NCBI RefSeq assembly: GCF_026011735.1
Contig: NZ_BRVN01000004.1
Coordinates: forward strand, 158,862-222,861
Reading direction: 5' to 3'
Origin: Dietzia sp. NCCP-2495
Lineage (GTDB): Bacteria > Actinomycetota > Actinomycetes > Mycobacteriales > Mycobacteriaceae
DNA: 64,000 bases
Of this stretch, positions 53,487-61,995 are shown piece by piece. A program made the translations under genes and the position numbers. Below the pieces are notes generated by a model. The model worked only from the letters and a program-made list of their open reading frames with translations, was not told where the DNA came from and made no database searches. How positions within the stretch are numbered: position 1 is the first letter of the stretch; each line of letters starts with the position of its first letter.

Positions 53487-54718
53487 GACCGCTTACCCGG
53501 CACGTACATGCCGCCGTCGTCGTACATGCCGGGTTCGATGTAGAGGAAGATCTCCGGCGGGCTGAAGGGGAAGTGGGTCTCCTCCGAGTAGTGGTAAGGG
53601 TTGGGGCCCTTGGAGTCGGTCACCCACGGGGTGGCGTCGCCTCCCTCCTCGGGGAGGTCGTTGTAGAAGGTGTCGACGATGGACTCGGTGTCGGTCGCAC
53701 CACCGTTCTGTTCCACGGCCCAGGCGGTGAGCTGCACGGCCGCCGCGGACACGGCGGGGAGACGCACGCCGGTCTGATGCAGCGTGTCGCCCTCGGGCAT
53801 CTCCTTGACCTTGTCGATGAAGCTCGCCATCTCGGCCGGAGTCTCACCCTCGTTGACCGTCCAGTTGGACTGGATGACCCGGACCGCCTCAAGCTCCTCC
53901 TCGGAGAAGTCGTTGACGAACGGGTACGTCGACGAGGTCTGCGTCGAGAAGCTGGGGATATCCCACCGCATCCCCGAGCGTGAGCGCATCAGGTACTGGA
54001 CGGGCGTGCCGTAGCCCTCGAAGATCAGGGCGTCAGGGTTCTGCGACCGCAGTTGCTCGAGTTGCGGGGTCATGTCCAGCGCGTCGGGCTGGTAGCCAAC
54101 GGAGACGAACTCCAGGCCCGCGCCCTCGACCTCCTCCCTGTAGGCCGCTTCGGCCGCCTGACCGGTGGGATTGTTACTGAAGATCATCGCAACCTTGGTG
54201 AAGTCGCGTTCCTCGGCGATCTGCACGAACGGCGGGACGTAGGCGTCGGTCAGCTCGGCGGTTCCGAAGTGGTAGGGGAATTTCTCCGGGTCGTTGAGCT
54301 GCGAGGCGACGGTGGCGCCGATCGTCAGGATCTCCTCGCGCGTGGTGATCGGGAGCAACGAGAGCGACACAGCGGACGATCCGCCGGGGTAGACGAGGTC
54401 GGGCTTGTTCCCCGAGTTGATCTGCTCCTGGAGTGCGCTCACCGCACTGGTGGGATCGTTCTGGTCGTTGTTCTCGACAAGGACGACTTCACGTCCACCG
54501 ATTCCGCCGGCAGCGTTCGCGTCGTCGACAGCGACTTTGATCCCGGACAACAGTGCGCGGTTGAGTGTCGACGTCGCACCGGTCATGTCAGCGGTGAAGA
54601 ACACGCGGAACGGGCCGTCCGAAGAGGACTCCTCGCCCAGCTGCTGTCCGCCACACCCCGCGAGCACGAGCGGCAGCGCCAGGGCACCGGCCAGGACCTT
54701 GGATACAGGACGATTCAC
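53483..54718 (-). CDS. Substrate-binding lipoprotein (LivK-like), system 1
   Basis: The 411-residue periplasmic-binding type I protein has lipobox LPLVLAGCGG, then FRVFFTADMTGATSTLNRALLSGIKVAVDDANAAGGIGGREVVLVENND and SALQEQINSGNKPDLVYPGGSSA. GTG 54718 is preceded by gaaagg at 8 nt; longer in-frame starts lack a ribosome site. Its ligand is unknown; the CYP125-type P450 at the far end of the operon suggests a hydrophobic carboxylate. Candidate operators for the TetR protein at 54859 lie just upstream. Confidence 0.87.
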   Translation of the reverse strand: MNRPVSKVLAGALALPLVLAGCGGQQLGEESSSDGPFRVFFTADMTGATSTLNRALLSGIKVAVDDANAAGGIGGREVVLVENNDQNDPTSAVSALQEQINSGNKPDLVYPGGSSAVSLSLLPITTREEILTIGATVASQLNDPEKFPYHFGTAELTDAYVPPFVQIAEERDFTKVAMIFSNNPTGQAAEAAYREEVEGAGLEFVSVGYQPDALDMTPQLEQLRSQNPDALIFEGYGTPVQYLMRSRSGMRWDIPSFSTQTSSTYPFVNDFSEEELEAVRVIQSNWTVNEGETPAEMASFIDKVKEMPEGDTLHQTGVRLPAVSAAAVQLTAWAVEQNGGATDTESIVDTFYNDLPEEGGDATPWVTDSKGPNPYHYSEETHFPFSPPEIFLYIEPGMYDDGGMYVPGKRS

Positions 54719-54743
54719 GAGCGCCACCTTTCGGGAGATGCCA

Positions 54744-54757
54744 AGCAAGCGTTCAGT
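54744..54757. promoter_or_regulatory. Possible KstR2-type half-match upstream of system 1
   Basis: AGCAAGCGTTCAGT agrees with 7 of the 10 fixed bases of the KstR2 motif AnCAAGnnCTTGnT, in the 140-bp divergent gap between system 1 and the KstR2-like gene. The right half is poor, so it may be a different TetR operator. Confidence 0.35.
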
Positions 54758-54858
54758 TGGTTTCTCTTGTATACCTGTGTCGTGCGTCACTTTCAACCGA
54801 TGGCGGAGGCTACCCATCACCAGTCGACACCGCAGGGGCGTCGGGTAAGGATGTGCAA

Positions 54859-55533
54859 ATGACCACCCGTCGGAGCCAGATCAAACGTGTTGCAGCGAAA
54901 CTGTTCGTCGAGAGCGGGGTCGCGGGCACCAGCGTGCGTGATATCGCCGACGGCGTAGGGCTCCTCTCGGGCAGCCTCTATCACCACTTCCCCTCCAAGG
55001 ACGCGATCGCCTTCGCGATCATCGATGACTTCCTCAGGGATCTGATATCGCGGTATGAGTCGGTCCATCCCCACGTCCACGGCATGCGGGCGGAGCTCCG
55101 GGCACTCGTCCACTCATCGATCGAGATCGCGACCAGACACCCGTACGCGACCGAGATCTACCAGAACGAACGCTTCTACCACGGCCCCAACGCCCCCGCC
55201 CCGATTGCCGCGGCGGTCCAACGCGCCCACGAGTTCTGGCTGGATACGGCCTTCAGAGCACGCGATTCCGGCGAACTCCGTGCCGAGCTCGATCCACCCG
55301 AGTTCGCACGCATGGTCCGCGACGGCGTGTGGTGGTCAGTCCGTCACCACCGAGAGTCGCTGGCCGAACAGGGGGCGAGCATCGCGGACACCCTCCTCGC
55401 GGTGTTCGTCGACGGTGGGGCCGTCCCTGCACCGACGCAACAGTCCGGACCGGAGGCGTCGCACGACATCCGGTCACGCCTGGCCGTCCTCGAGGCCCGC
55501 GTGGCCGCATTGGAGAACGGGCCTGACGAGTGA
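54859..55533 (+). CDS. TetR-family regulator, KstR2-like
   Basis: The 224-residue protein has FVESGVAGTSVRDIADGVGLLSGSLYHHFPSKDAIAFAIIDDFLRDL, very similar to the helix-turn-helix of KstR2 (TVRDIADGAGILSGSLYHHF), and a WWSVRHHR stretch that parallels its WVSVRWYR. KstR2 represses HIP (steroid ring C/D) catabolism and responds to a CoA thioester. A Ser/Pro-rich tail with VLEARVAALEN closes it. aagg stands 8 nt before ATG 54859. It lies between two branched-chain-type importers and probably controls both. Confidence 0.82.
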   Translation: MTTRRSQIKRVAAKLFVESGVAGTSVRDIADGVGLLSGSLYHHFPSKDAIAFAIIDDFLRDLISRYESVHPHVHGMRAELRALVHSSIEIATRHPYATEIYQNERFYHGPNAPAPIAAAVQRAHEFWLDTAFRARDSGELRAELDPPEFARMVRDGVWWSVRHHRESLAEQGASIADTLLAVFVDGGAVPAPTQQSGPEASHDIRSRLAVLEARVAALENGPDE

Positions 55534-55542
55534 ACCGGTAGT

Positions 55543-55618
55543 CCGCGTTAACCAGCCCGCGCCTACCGCTCCGCGTGAGCCAGTCCGCGTGAGCCAGTCC
55601 GCGTGAGCCAGTCCGCGT
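55543..55618 (+). repeat. 14-bp tandem repeat
   Basis: ccgcgtgagccagt is repeated exactly at 55571, 55585 and 55599 with a partial copy at 55613; degenerate units begin at 55543 and 55557, also 14 bp apart. It begins 10 bp after the TetR stop, in the gap before the system-2 importer. Confidence 0.9.
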
Positions 55619-55700
55619 CGATCACCCCTCGTCGGCCGGCCGTCGTTGACAACCTGCGTGCCGTAGATCACACTGCCTAGCATCCGCTTGTTTCTGCCCG

Positions 55701-55714
55701 AGCAAATGCTTGCC
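55701..55714. promoter_or_regulatory. Candidate KstR2-type operator before importer system 2
   Basis: AGCAAATGCTTGCC agrees with 8 of the 10 fixed bases of AnCAAGnnCTTGnT and is centred 21 bp before the ATG at 55728. The KstR2-like gene is adjacent. Confidence 0.45.
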
Positions 55715-55727
55715 TAGTGGAGGCTTC

Positions 55728-56939
55728 ATGCAGAGATCACGCCTGAGTCGCGCACTCACTGCCGTACTCGTCCCGCTGCTCGCGGCCGCGGGCTGCGCGT
55801 CCGTGGTCAGTCCCGTCGAGGACTACATCGTGATCGGAATGGACGAGGATTCGACCGGCCCGGGAGCGTCGTACTCGACGATCGCCGGCTCGACGGTCCG
55901 AGCGACCATCGACCGGATCAACGCCGAGGGCGGGATCAACGGCCGCGAGGTGCGACTCGTGGTGGAGAACGACGAGAGCAGTCCCACCAACACCCCCTCG
56001 ATCATCCGAAAGCTCATGGACCGGGGCGCGGCAGCGGTGATCCTGTCCACGGGCAGTGGCGCGGCCCTGCAGGCCAAGCAGGTCTCGGAGAGCTCCGAGA
56101 TCGTCACCATCGCGCCCACGGCTCTCACCGATGCCGTCGCCGGACCCCCGGGGAACCAGTACGCCTACATGGTCCCCAACCCGTTGGCGCAGTACGCGGA
56201 CGTGTACTGCGGCGCCTTCGAGCAGACGGGAAAGACGCGGCTGGGGATCCTCGCCGACGCGAGTCCGGCGATCTCCGGCATCCTCGCGACACTCGATCCG
56301 AAGCTCCGGGAGTGCATCGAGGTGGTCGACACCCAGAAGGCCGCGGTCGATTCTGCGGATCTCACGGCTGGAGTGAGTCGCCTGCTCGCCGCCGAGCCCG
56401 ACGTGGTTCTGGTCGCCAGCGTCGGCGGAAGCTTCGAGTTGCTCGCGCAGAACACGCTGCACCGCCTGGCACCGGACGTCCAGCGCTACTCGCTGGCCTC
56501 GATCGGCAATCAGCCACAGGCCTGGGAACTCGCCGACCCCGGGTCACTCGACGGGCTCGTCTACATGGGCAGCCTCAGCACCGACAATCCCCGGACCGAC
56601 GAGCTCGAGCGGTGGCTGCGGACGATCAAGGGCCCTTCCTACTCCCTGACCGCCTATGACGCCCAGGCCTACGACTCGGTGATGCTCATCAAGCGGGCCA
56701 TCGAGATCGCCGGGACCCACACGGACCCACAGAAGCTGAACGAGGCGATGCAACAGGTCCGGGATGTCCCCGCCAGTTTCGGCCAGGAGCCGCTGACCCT
56801 GTCCCTCACCCCGGACAAGCACATCGCCCCGGACTCCGCCTGCGGCCTGGTGCTCATCGAGTTCGGACCGGACAACACACCGTCGGGCCCGTGGTCCGAG
56901 TACCAGCCTGAATGCACACCCGAGGAGGCACAGCCGTGA
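55728..56939 (+). CDS. Substrate-binding lipoprotein (LivK-like), system 2
   Basis: The 403-residue type I binding protein has a lipobox VPLLAAAGCAS and YIVIGMDEDSTGPGASYSTIAGSTVRATIDRINAEGGINGREVRLVVENDES. tggagg precedes the ATG. It differs strongly from the system-1 protein, so the ligands differ. It is the first gene of a seven-gene operon (55728-62840) ending in an acyl-CoA synthetase and an SDR. Confidence 0.88.
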   Translation: MQRSRLSRALTAVLVPLLAAAGCASVVSPVEDYIVIGMDEDSTGPGASYSTIAGSTVRATIDRINAEGGINGREVRLVVENDESSPTNTPSIIRKLMDRGAAAVILSTGSGAALQAKQVSESSEIVTIAPTALTDAVAGPPGNQYAYMVPNPLAQYADVYCGAFEQTGKTRLGILADASPAISGILATLDPKLRECIEVVDTQKAAVDSADLTAGVSRLLAAEPDVVLVASVGGSFELLAQNTLHRLAPDVQRYSLASIGNQPQAWELADPGSLDGLVYMGSLSTDNPRTDELERWLRTIKGPSYSLTAYDAQAYDSVMLIKRAIEIAGTHTDPQKLNEAMQQVRDVPASFGQEPLTLSLTPDKHIAPDSACGLVLIEFGPDNTPSGPWSEYQPECTPEEAQP

Positions 56940-57811
56940 GCGATCCCCAACTCTGGCTGGCGGCGGCCGAGATCGGCTGTTTCTTCGCCCTGGTCGCGCT
57001 GTCCATCTACCTCGTCGTGGTGGGCGCGGACTTCTTCAACTTCGCCGCGGGCCCGTACGCCATGGCCGCCGCGATGCTCACCGGGTATGCAGCAGCGTCC
57101 TGGGGGCTCCCGGTCCTCGCGGGCGCGGCATTGGGCGTCCTCGTCGGTGTCGTGATCGCGATCGCCACCGAAATCGTCATCGTCCGACCCGTCCAACGTC
57201 GATCCGGGGGAGCAGAACTCCCCGCCCTGGTGGCGGTCACGGCCACACTGTTCGCCATCCAACAGTTGGCCGGGACGGCGTTCGGCCGCACCCCGGTCCC
57301 GGTGGACAACCTCCTGCCCGTCACGGATTTCCGGATCGGCGGCCTCTCGGTGCAGGGATCGACCGTCACGATCCTCCTGGTCGCGGTCGTGGTGCTGGCG
57401 GCGACGATCCTGTGGCTGCGGCTTTCGACGACGGGCCAGCTGCTCCGGGCGGTCGGGGACAACCCCGGGGCTGCGCAGACCATCGGTGTCGGGGTGAACC
57501 GGGTACGGCTCTGGGCGTTCGGCGTTTCGGGGGCGGTCGCCGGCATCGCCGGGATCGTCTTCGCAGCGAAATCCGGGGTGCAGTTCACCAGCGGACTGTC
57601 CTGGACCCTCACCGGATTCCTCGCCCTCGTCATCGGCGGTACCGGCAAGCCGTGGGCCCCGCTCGTCGGGGGTCTGCTCCTCGGGTGCGTCCAGGTGTTC
57701 GGCGGATTCTATTTTGGCGCGACGGGAAGCTCGATCGCCATCTTCCTCATCGCCCTCGTCTTCTTCGCCTTCCGCCCGGAGGGACTGTTCCAGCGAAAGG
57801 TGCGTGTCTGA
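56936..57811 (+). CDS. ABC importer permease (LivH-like), system 2
   Basis: The permease (291 residues) starts at a GTG overlapping the previous stop (GTGA). It has LVALSIYLVVVGADFFNFAAGPYAMAAAMLTGYA, RAVGDNPGAAQTIGVGVNRVRLWAFGVSGAVAGIAGIVFA and LVIGGTGKPWAPLVGGLLLG. It forms the pore with the LivM-like protein encoded next, which it overlaps by one base. Confidence 0.9.
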   Translation: MSDPQLWLAAAEIGCFFALVALSIYLVVVGADFFNFAAGPYAMAAAMLTGYAAASWGLPVLAGAALGVLVGVVIAIATEIVIVRPVQRRSGGAELPALVAVTATLFAIQQLAGTAFGRTPVPVDNLLPVTDFRIGGLSVQGSTVTILLVAVVVLAATILWLRLSTTGQLLRAVGDNPGAAQTIGVGVNRVRLWAFGVSGAVAGIAGIVFAAKSGVQFTSGLSWTLTGFLALVIGGTGKPWAPLVGGLLLGCVQVFGGFYFGATGSSIAIFLIALVFFAFRPEGLFQRKVRV

Positions 57812-58818
57812 TGAGCACCACCGACCTGACCCGCGCATCGCATCCTCCAGCGACGTCCACCGCGAGTCGGCACACCCTGCGGACGGTGGCCGGCGAGGTG
57901 CTCACATGCCTGCTCGTGGTGGCGGGCGTACTGGTGTGGATGGGACCGAGCCTCTACCGCCAGGACCTTGTGTTCCTCACCGCCACCTACGCACTGATCG
58001 CCTTGGGCATGTACCTCCCGTTCGTCCTCGCCGGCTCGCTGTCGATGGCCTACAGCGCCTATGCGGCGATCGGCGCCTACGCCGTGGCGTATCTCTCGGT
58101 CAAGCAGAACCTGTCCCCGTGGTGGGGCTGGCTCGTCGGGGCGGTGATCGCCGCGGTCGTCGCCGTCGTCATCGCGCTCGCCACCAGGAAACTGTCGGGC
58201 TTCTACCTCGCCGCGGTCACCCTGCTGTTCGCCCTCGCCTTCGAGCACTGGCTCGGCGACGCCACCACCATCACTGGCGGCGCGTCCGGGATCTCGGCGA
58301 TACCGGTTCCGACGCTCTTCGGCTGGGAACCCCCGCGATACTCGCAGGTCGTCGCAGCGATTGTGCTGGTCTGCGTGATCGCGGTCCTCATGGACCGGCT
58401 GCGCCGCTCGTCCTGGGGGCTGGCGCTGTCGACCGCCCGGGAGAGCATCCCGGCGGTCCAGTCCGCGGGAATCTCACCCACGCACCTCAGTGTCGTGGCA
58501 CTGGCGGTCGGGGCGGCCATCGCCTCCCTGGGCGGCGCGGTGTTCACCGCCTCGGTGCAGGCCGTGACACCCGAGACGTTCGGCCTGGACCTGGTCTTCC
58601 TGGCGATCTTCATGCCCATCATCGGCGGCCGCGGTTCGGCGTGGGGCGCGCCCCTGGGGGCGCTCATCGTCGTGGCGGTCACCCTCAACATGCCGGGGTA
58701 CCAGGGCTCGGGCGAACTGCTCCTCGCCGTGGTGGTGCTGGTCATCCTGCTCCTGGCCCCCGGAGGGGTCATCGGATGGGCGCGTCAGGCACTCTCCCGT
58801 ATCCGCGGAAGGAAGTGA
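57811..58818 (+). CDS. ABC importer permease (LivM-like), system 2
   Basis: The 335-residue permease has ALIALGMYLPFVLAGSLSMAYSAYAAIGAYAVAYLSV, GFYLAAVTLLFALAFEHWLGDATTITGGASGISAIPVP and STARESIPAVQSAGISPTHLSVVALAVGAAIASLGGAVF, all LivM-type. ATG 57811 overlaps the previous stop by one base. Here LivM and LivG are separate, unlike system 1. Confidence 0.9.
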   Translation: MSTTDLTRASHPPATSTASRHTLRTVAGEVLTCLLVVAGVLVWMGPSLYRQDLVFLTATYALIALGMYLPFVLAGSLSMAYSAYAAIGAYAVAYLSVKQNLSPWWGWLVGAVIAAVVAVVIALATRKLSGFYLAAVTLLFALAFEHWLGDATTITGGASGISAIPVPTLFGWEPPRYSQVVAAIVLVCVIAVLMDRLRRSSWGLALSTARESIPAVQSAGISPTHLSVVALAVGAAIASLGGAVFTASVQAVTPETFGLDLVFLAIFMPIIGGRGSAWGAPLGALIVVAVTLNMPGYQGSGELLLAVVVLVILLLAPGGVIGWARQALSRIRGRK

Positions 58819-58823
58819 GCTCC

Positions 58824-59636
58824 ATGCCGACCACACCCGCGAACCGCGATGTCCCGGACGGGGAGGCCCTCCTCACGGTCTCCGGGATGACCAAGACCTA
58901 CGGCGGCGTCACGGCGGTCGACGACGTCGGTTTCTCTCTCCCGGCGGGCTCGGTCCTCGGCCTGGTGGGACCCAACGGTGCGGGCAAGACGACCCTCGTG
59001 GACTGCATCGTGGGCACGCAGACGGCGACCGCCGGCACTATCGCGGTGGAGGGGCGGATCCTCCGGTCCGGACCCACGGTCCGTGCCCGCGCCGGGCTGG
59101 CTCGCACGTTCCAGCACCCCCAGCTTGCCCTGGACCTCAGCCCGGTGGAGAACATCGTCCCAGGCCTGGTGGGAAGTCGGATCGGCTCCTACGCGGCCTC
59201 CGTCCGCGCCATGGTCCGTGGGCTCGCCGGCACCCCGCACGACGTCCTGGCGCAGGCCGCGCGGCTCGCCGCGGAATACGGTGTGCCCGAGGTCGAATCG
59301 ACCGGTGACCTCGGTCTCGGGGCGCAGCGGCTCGTCGAGATCGCCCGCGCCATGGCCGCACGGCCGAGGGTGCTGCTGCTCGACGAACCGTTCGCGGGCT
59401 CGGATCCGGACGGGATCGCGGCGATATCGCATGCGATCGGGCAGGTCCGTGACTCCGGACGATCCGTGGTGCTCGTCGACCACAACGTCGATCTCATCGC
59501 GGAGCTCGCGGACGCCGTGGTGCTCCTCGCCGAGGGCAGGGTCGCCTTCGCCGGCGATCCGGACGAGTGTATGCGCAGTCCCGAGATGCAGGCCGTCTAC
59601 TTCGGCACCACGCCGTCAACGAAGGAGGCCCGATGA
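58824..59636 (+). CDS. ABC importer ATPase (LivG-like), system 2
   Basis: The 270-residue ATPase has Walker A GPNGAGKTT, ARTFQHPQLALDLSPVENIVPGL, LGLGAQRLVEIARAMAARPRVLLLDEPFAGSDPDG and VDHNVDLIAELAD. ggaagg stands before the ATG. It pairs with the LivF-like ATPase encoded next. Confidence 0.9.
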   Translation: MPTTPANRDVPDGEALLTVSGMTKTYGGVTAVDDVGFSLPAGSVLGLVGPNGAGKTTLVDCIVGTQTATAGTIAVEGRILRSGPTVRARAGLARTFQHPQLALDLSPVENIVPGLVGSRIGSYAASVRAMVRGLAGTPHDVLAQAARLAAEYGVPEVESTGDLGLGAQRLVEIARAMAARPRVLLLDEPFAGSDPDGIAAISHAIGQVRDSGRSVVLVDHNVDLIAELADAVVLLAEGRVAFAGDPDECMRSPEMQAVYFGTTPSTKEAR

Positions 59637-60334
59637 TCTCCGCGTCAGGGATCACCGTCCGCTACGGCAGTGCTCTCGCCGTTCGGGAGGCGTCGCTCAC
59701 CGCCCCTGCCGGCACCGTCACCGCCGTCGTCGGTCCGAACGGCGCCGGCAAATCCAGCCTCATGTCCGCCCTGCTCGGCTCGGTCCCGGCCGCCGGCTCG
59801 GTCGAAGTGGGCGGCGTCGACCTCAGCTCCGTCCCGTCCGGGAAGCGCCTCCGGTCCGGGCTCGCCTACGTCCCGCAGGGGCGTCAGCTCTTCCCCCGAC
59901 TTACCGTGCGGGAGAACCTCGAGATCGGTGCCCGACTCCTCGGCCGGCGCAACGACGTGCTGGGCACCGCATTCGACCGGTTTCCCATCCTGCGAACCCG
60001 CCAACGGAGCCTCGCCGGCGTGCTGTCCGGTGGCGAGCAACAGATGCTGGTCCTGGCCCGCGCCTTGTTGGTGCAACCGAGCACCCTGCTCCTCGACGAG
60101 ATGACCACCGGCCTGTCGCCCAAGATCGGCGGTGAGCTGCTCGACCTGGTCCGCGCACTGGCCGACTCCGGGGTGACGGTCGTGGTGGCCGAACCCGCTC
60201 TGCACCGGGTGGCCCGGATCGTCGACCGCGGTTACGTGATGATGCGCGGCGGCCTGAGCGAGCCGTACCCCGACGCGGAGTCCCTGGACTCCGCCTACCG
60301 GTCCGCGATGGGCCTCCTGGAGGAAGCGCTGTGA
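59633..60334 (+). CDS. ABC importer ATPase (LivF-like), system 2
   Basis: The 233-residue ATPase has Walker A GPNGAGKSS, YVPQGRQLFPRLTVRENLEIGARL, LSGGEQQMLVLARALLVQPSTLLLDEMTTGLSPK (Met after the catalytic Glu where Pro is usual). The ATG lies 4 nt after aaggagg and overlaps the previous stop. Together these five genes form a complete importer. Confidence 0.9.
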   Translation: MISASGITVRYGSALAVREASLTAPAGTVTAVVGPNGAGKSSLMSALLGSVPAAGSVEVGGVDLSSVPSGKRLRSGLAYVPQGRQLFPRLTVRENLEIGARLLGRRNDVLGTAFDRFPILRTRQRSLAGVLSGGEQQMLVLARALLVQPSTLLLDEMTTGLSPKIGGELLDLVRALADSGVTVVVAEPALHRVARIVDRGYVMMRGGLSEPYPDAESLDSAYRSAMGLLEEAL

Positions 60335-61995
60335 CCGACTCCGCATCCGTTCCCGTCGGCGACAGCCTCGACGATTTCACCCTCGCACCCGAGAAGTTCG
60401 CCGAGGTATCCGTGAGCGGAATGGTCCGCCATTGGGCCCGCACCCGCGCTGACGACCCGGCCTATATCGACACCGAAGGCATCCTCAGCTGGTCGGGCTA
60501 CGACCGCGCCGCCGATCTCGTATACGCTGCCCTCGTCCCGGAGGACGGATCAGACGCGCCGGGCTCGGCGGCGGTGTACCTGCCCGATACCGCCGGATTC
60601 CACATCGCGCTGGTCGGCGCCTACCGGGCCGGTGTACGGGTCGCGGCCATGGGAGCGCGCTCGGGGCCGGCCGAGATCGCCCACATCATGTCGACCGCCG
60701 GTGCCCGGGTCCTCGTCACCGCTCCGTCCATCCGCGGCCGCTCTGTCGGAGAACTACTCGACGACCTCGAGTCCAGGGGGCTGGGCCTCGACGCCGTGAT
60801 CATCGTCGACGGCACCGAGATCGTCAGCGGTCACGGACCCGTTGTCAGACGCGAAGTCGACCCCTCCCGTGCGTTCGGGGTGGACGAGATCTCGATGCTC
60901 AACAGCACCTCCGGGACGACGGGACGTCCCAAGCTGGTCACGCAGACACAGCGCAGGTGGGTCGCCTTCGCGGGCGTGGCCTGCCGGAAGGGCGAACTGG
61001 ATCGTGACGAGACGATCGCGGCGTTCGTCCCCGCGCCGTTCGGCTTCGGGCTCTGGACATCACACTTCCTTCCCGCCCTGATGGGTCGGCCGACCCTTGT
61101 CATGGACCGCTTCGACGCCTCGGTCGCCATCTCGTTGATGCGTGACCACGGTGCGACGGTGCTCGCGTGCGTGAGCACGCAGTTCCGGATGATGCTGCAC
61201 TCCGAGCATCCCCCGCTGAGCGAGCACACCTCCCTTCGCGTGATGTACACCGGTGGCGAAGCCGTGCCCACCACGGAGGCCAGGAGGTTCGAGGAGATCA
61301 CCGGCGCCCGGGCCCTCCAGTTCTACGGCTCGAACGAGACCGGGGCCGCCAGCGCGACCTCGATCCACGACGACGACGAGACCCGCCTCGCCACAGGGGG
61401 TTACCTCCTCCCCGAGATGCAGGTCCGCGTGTTCGACGGGGGTCGGGAGATCCCCGGACCCGGCCTCCGTCGTGGGCAACCGGCTGTGCGAGGACCGCTC
61501 ATGTCCCGGGGCTACTGGAACGACGATGCGGCCAATGCCGAACTGTTCACCGACGACGGGTGGATTCTGCTGGGCGACGTGGTGGAGGTGGACGAGTCGG
61601 ACCGACTCAGAGTCGTGGGCAGAATCGCGGACCTCATCATCCGGGGTGGCAAGAACATCTCCGCGGTGGAGGTCGAAGATCACGTCCGTGAGCATCCCGC
61701 GGTCGCGATGGTGGCGGCGGTGGGAGTGCCGGACCCGCTTTTCGGGGAGCGCCTGTGCGTCGTCGTCACGCTGCGGAGTGGGGCCGATGACCTGTCCCTG
61801 CCCGACCTCACCACATGGCTCCGCGATCGCGGCGTGACGCGGGAGTATCTTCCGGAGCGCCTCCTCGTCGTCGACTCCCTGCCCACGGCACCGGGCGGGA
61901 AGATCGCCAAGGGCGAGGTCCGCGGACTCGCCGAGGCGGCGACCACCGACGCCACGGCCACCGACGCCACGACCACCGAGTCGGGTGATCTCTGA
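60331..61995 (+). CDS. AMP-dependent acyl-CoA synthetase/ligase
   Basis: The 554-residue ANL-superfamily enzyme has the P-loop MLNSTSGTTGRPKLVTQT, the YGSNETG motif, GDVVEVDESDRLRVVGRIADLIIRGGKNISAVEVEDHVREHP and the catalytic Lys in PGGKIAKGEVRGL. It joins a carboxylic acid to CoA through an acyl-AMP. GTG overlaps the LivF stop. Coupling of a LivHMGF-type importer to a CoA ligase in one operon is typical for uptake of aromatic, terpenoid or steroid acids. Confidence 0.92.
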   Translation: MTDSASVPVGDSLDDFTLAPEKFAEVSVSGMVRHWARTRADDPAYIDTEGILSWSGYDRAADLVYAALVPEDGSDAPGSAAVYLPDTAGFHIALVGAYRAGVRVAAMGARSGPAEIAHIMSTAGARVLVTAPSIRGRSVGELLDDLESRGLGLDAVIIVDGTEIVSGHGPVVRREVDPSRAFGVDEISMLNSTSGTTGRPKLVTQTQRRWVAFAGVACRKGELDRDETIAAFVPAPFGFGLWTSHFLPALMGRPTLVMDRFDASVAISLMRDHGATVLACVSTQFRMMLHSEHPPLSEHTSLRVMYTGGEAVPTTEARRFEEITGARALQFYGSNETGAASATSIHDDDETRLATGGYLLPEMQVRVFDGGREIPGPGLRRGQPAVRGPLMSRGYWNDDAANAELFTDDGWILLGDVVEVDESDRLRVVGRIADLIIRGGKNISAVEVEDHVREHPAVAMVAAVGVPDPLFGERLCVVVTLRSGADDLSLPDLTTWLRDRGVTREYLPERLLVVDSLPTAPGGKIAKGEVRGLAEAATTDATATDATTTESGDL

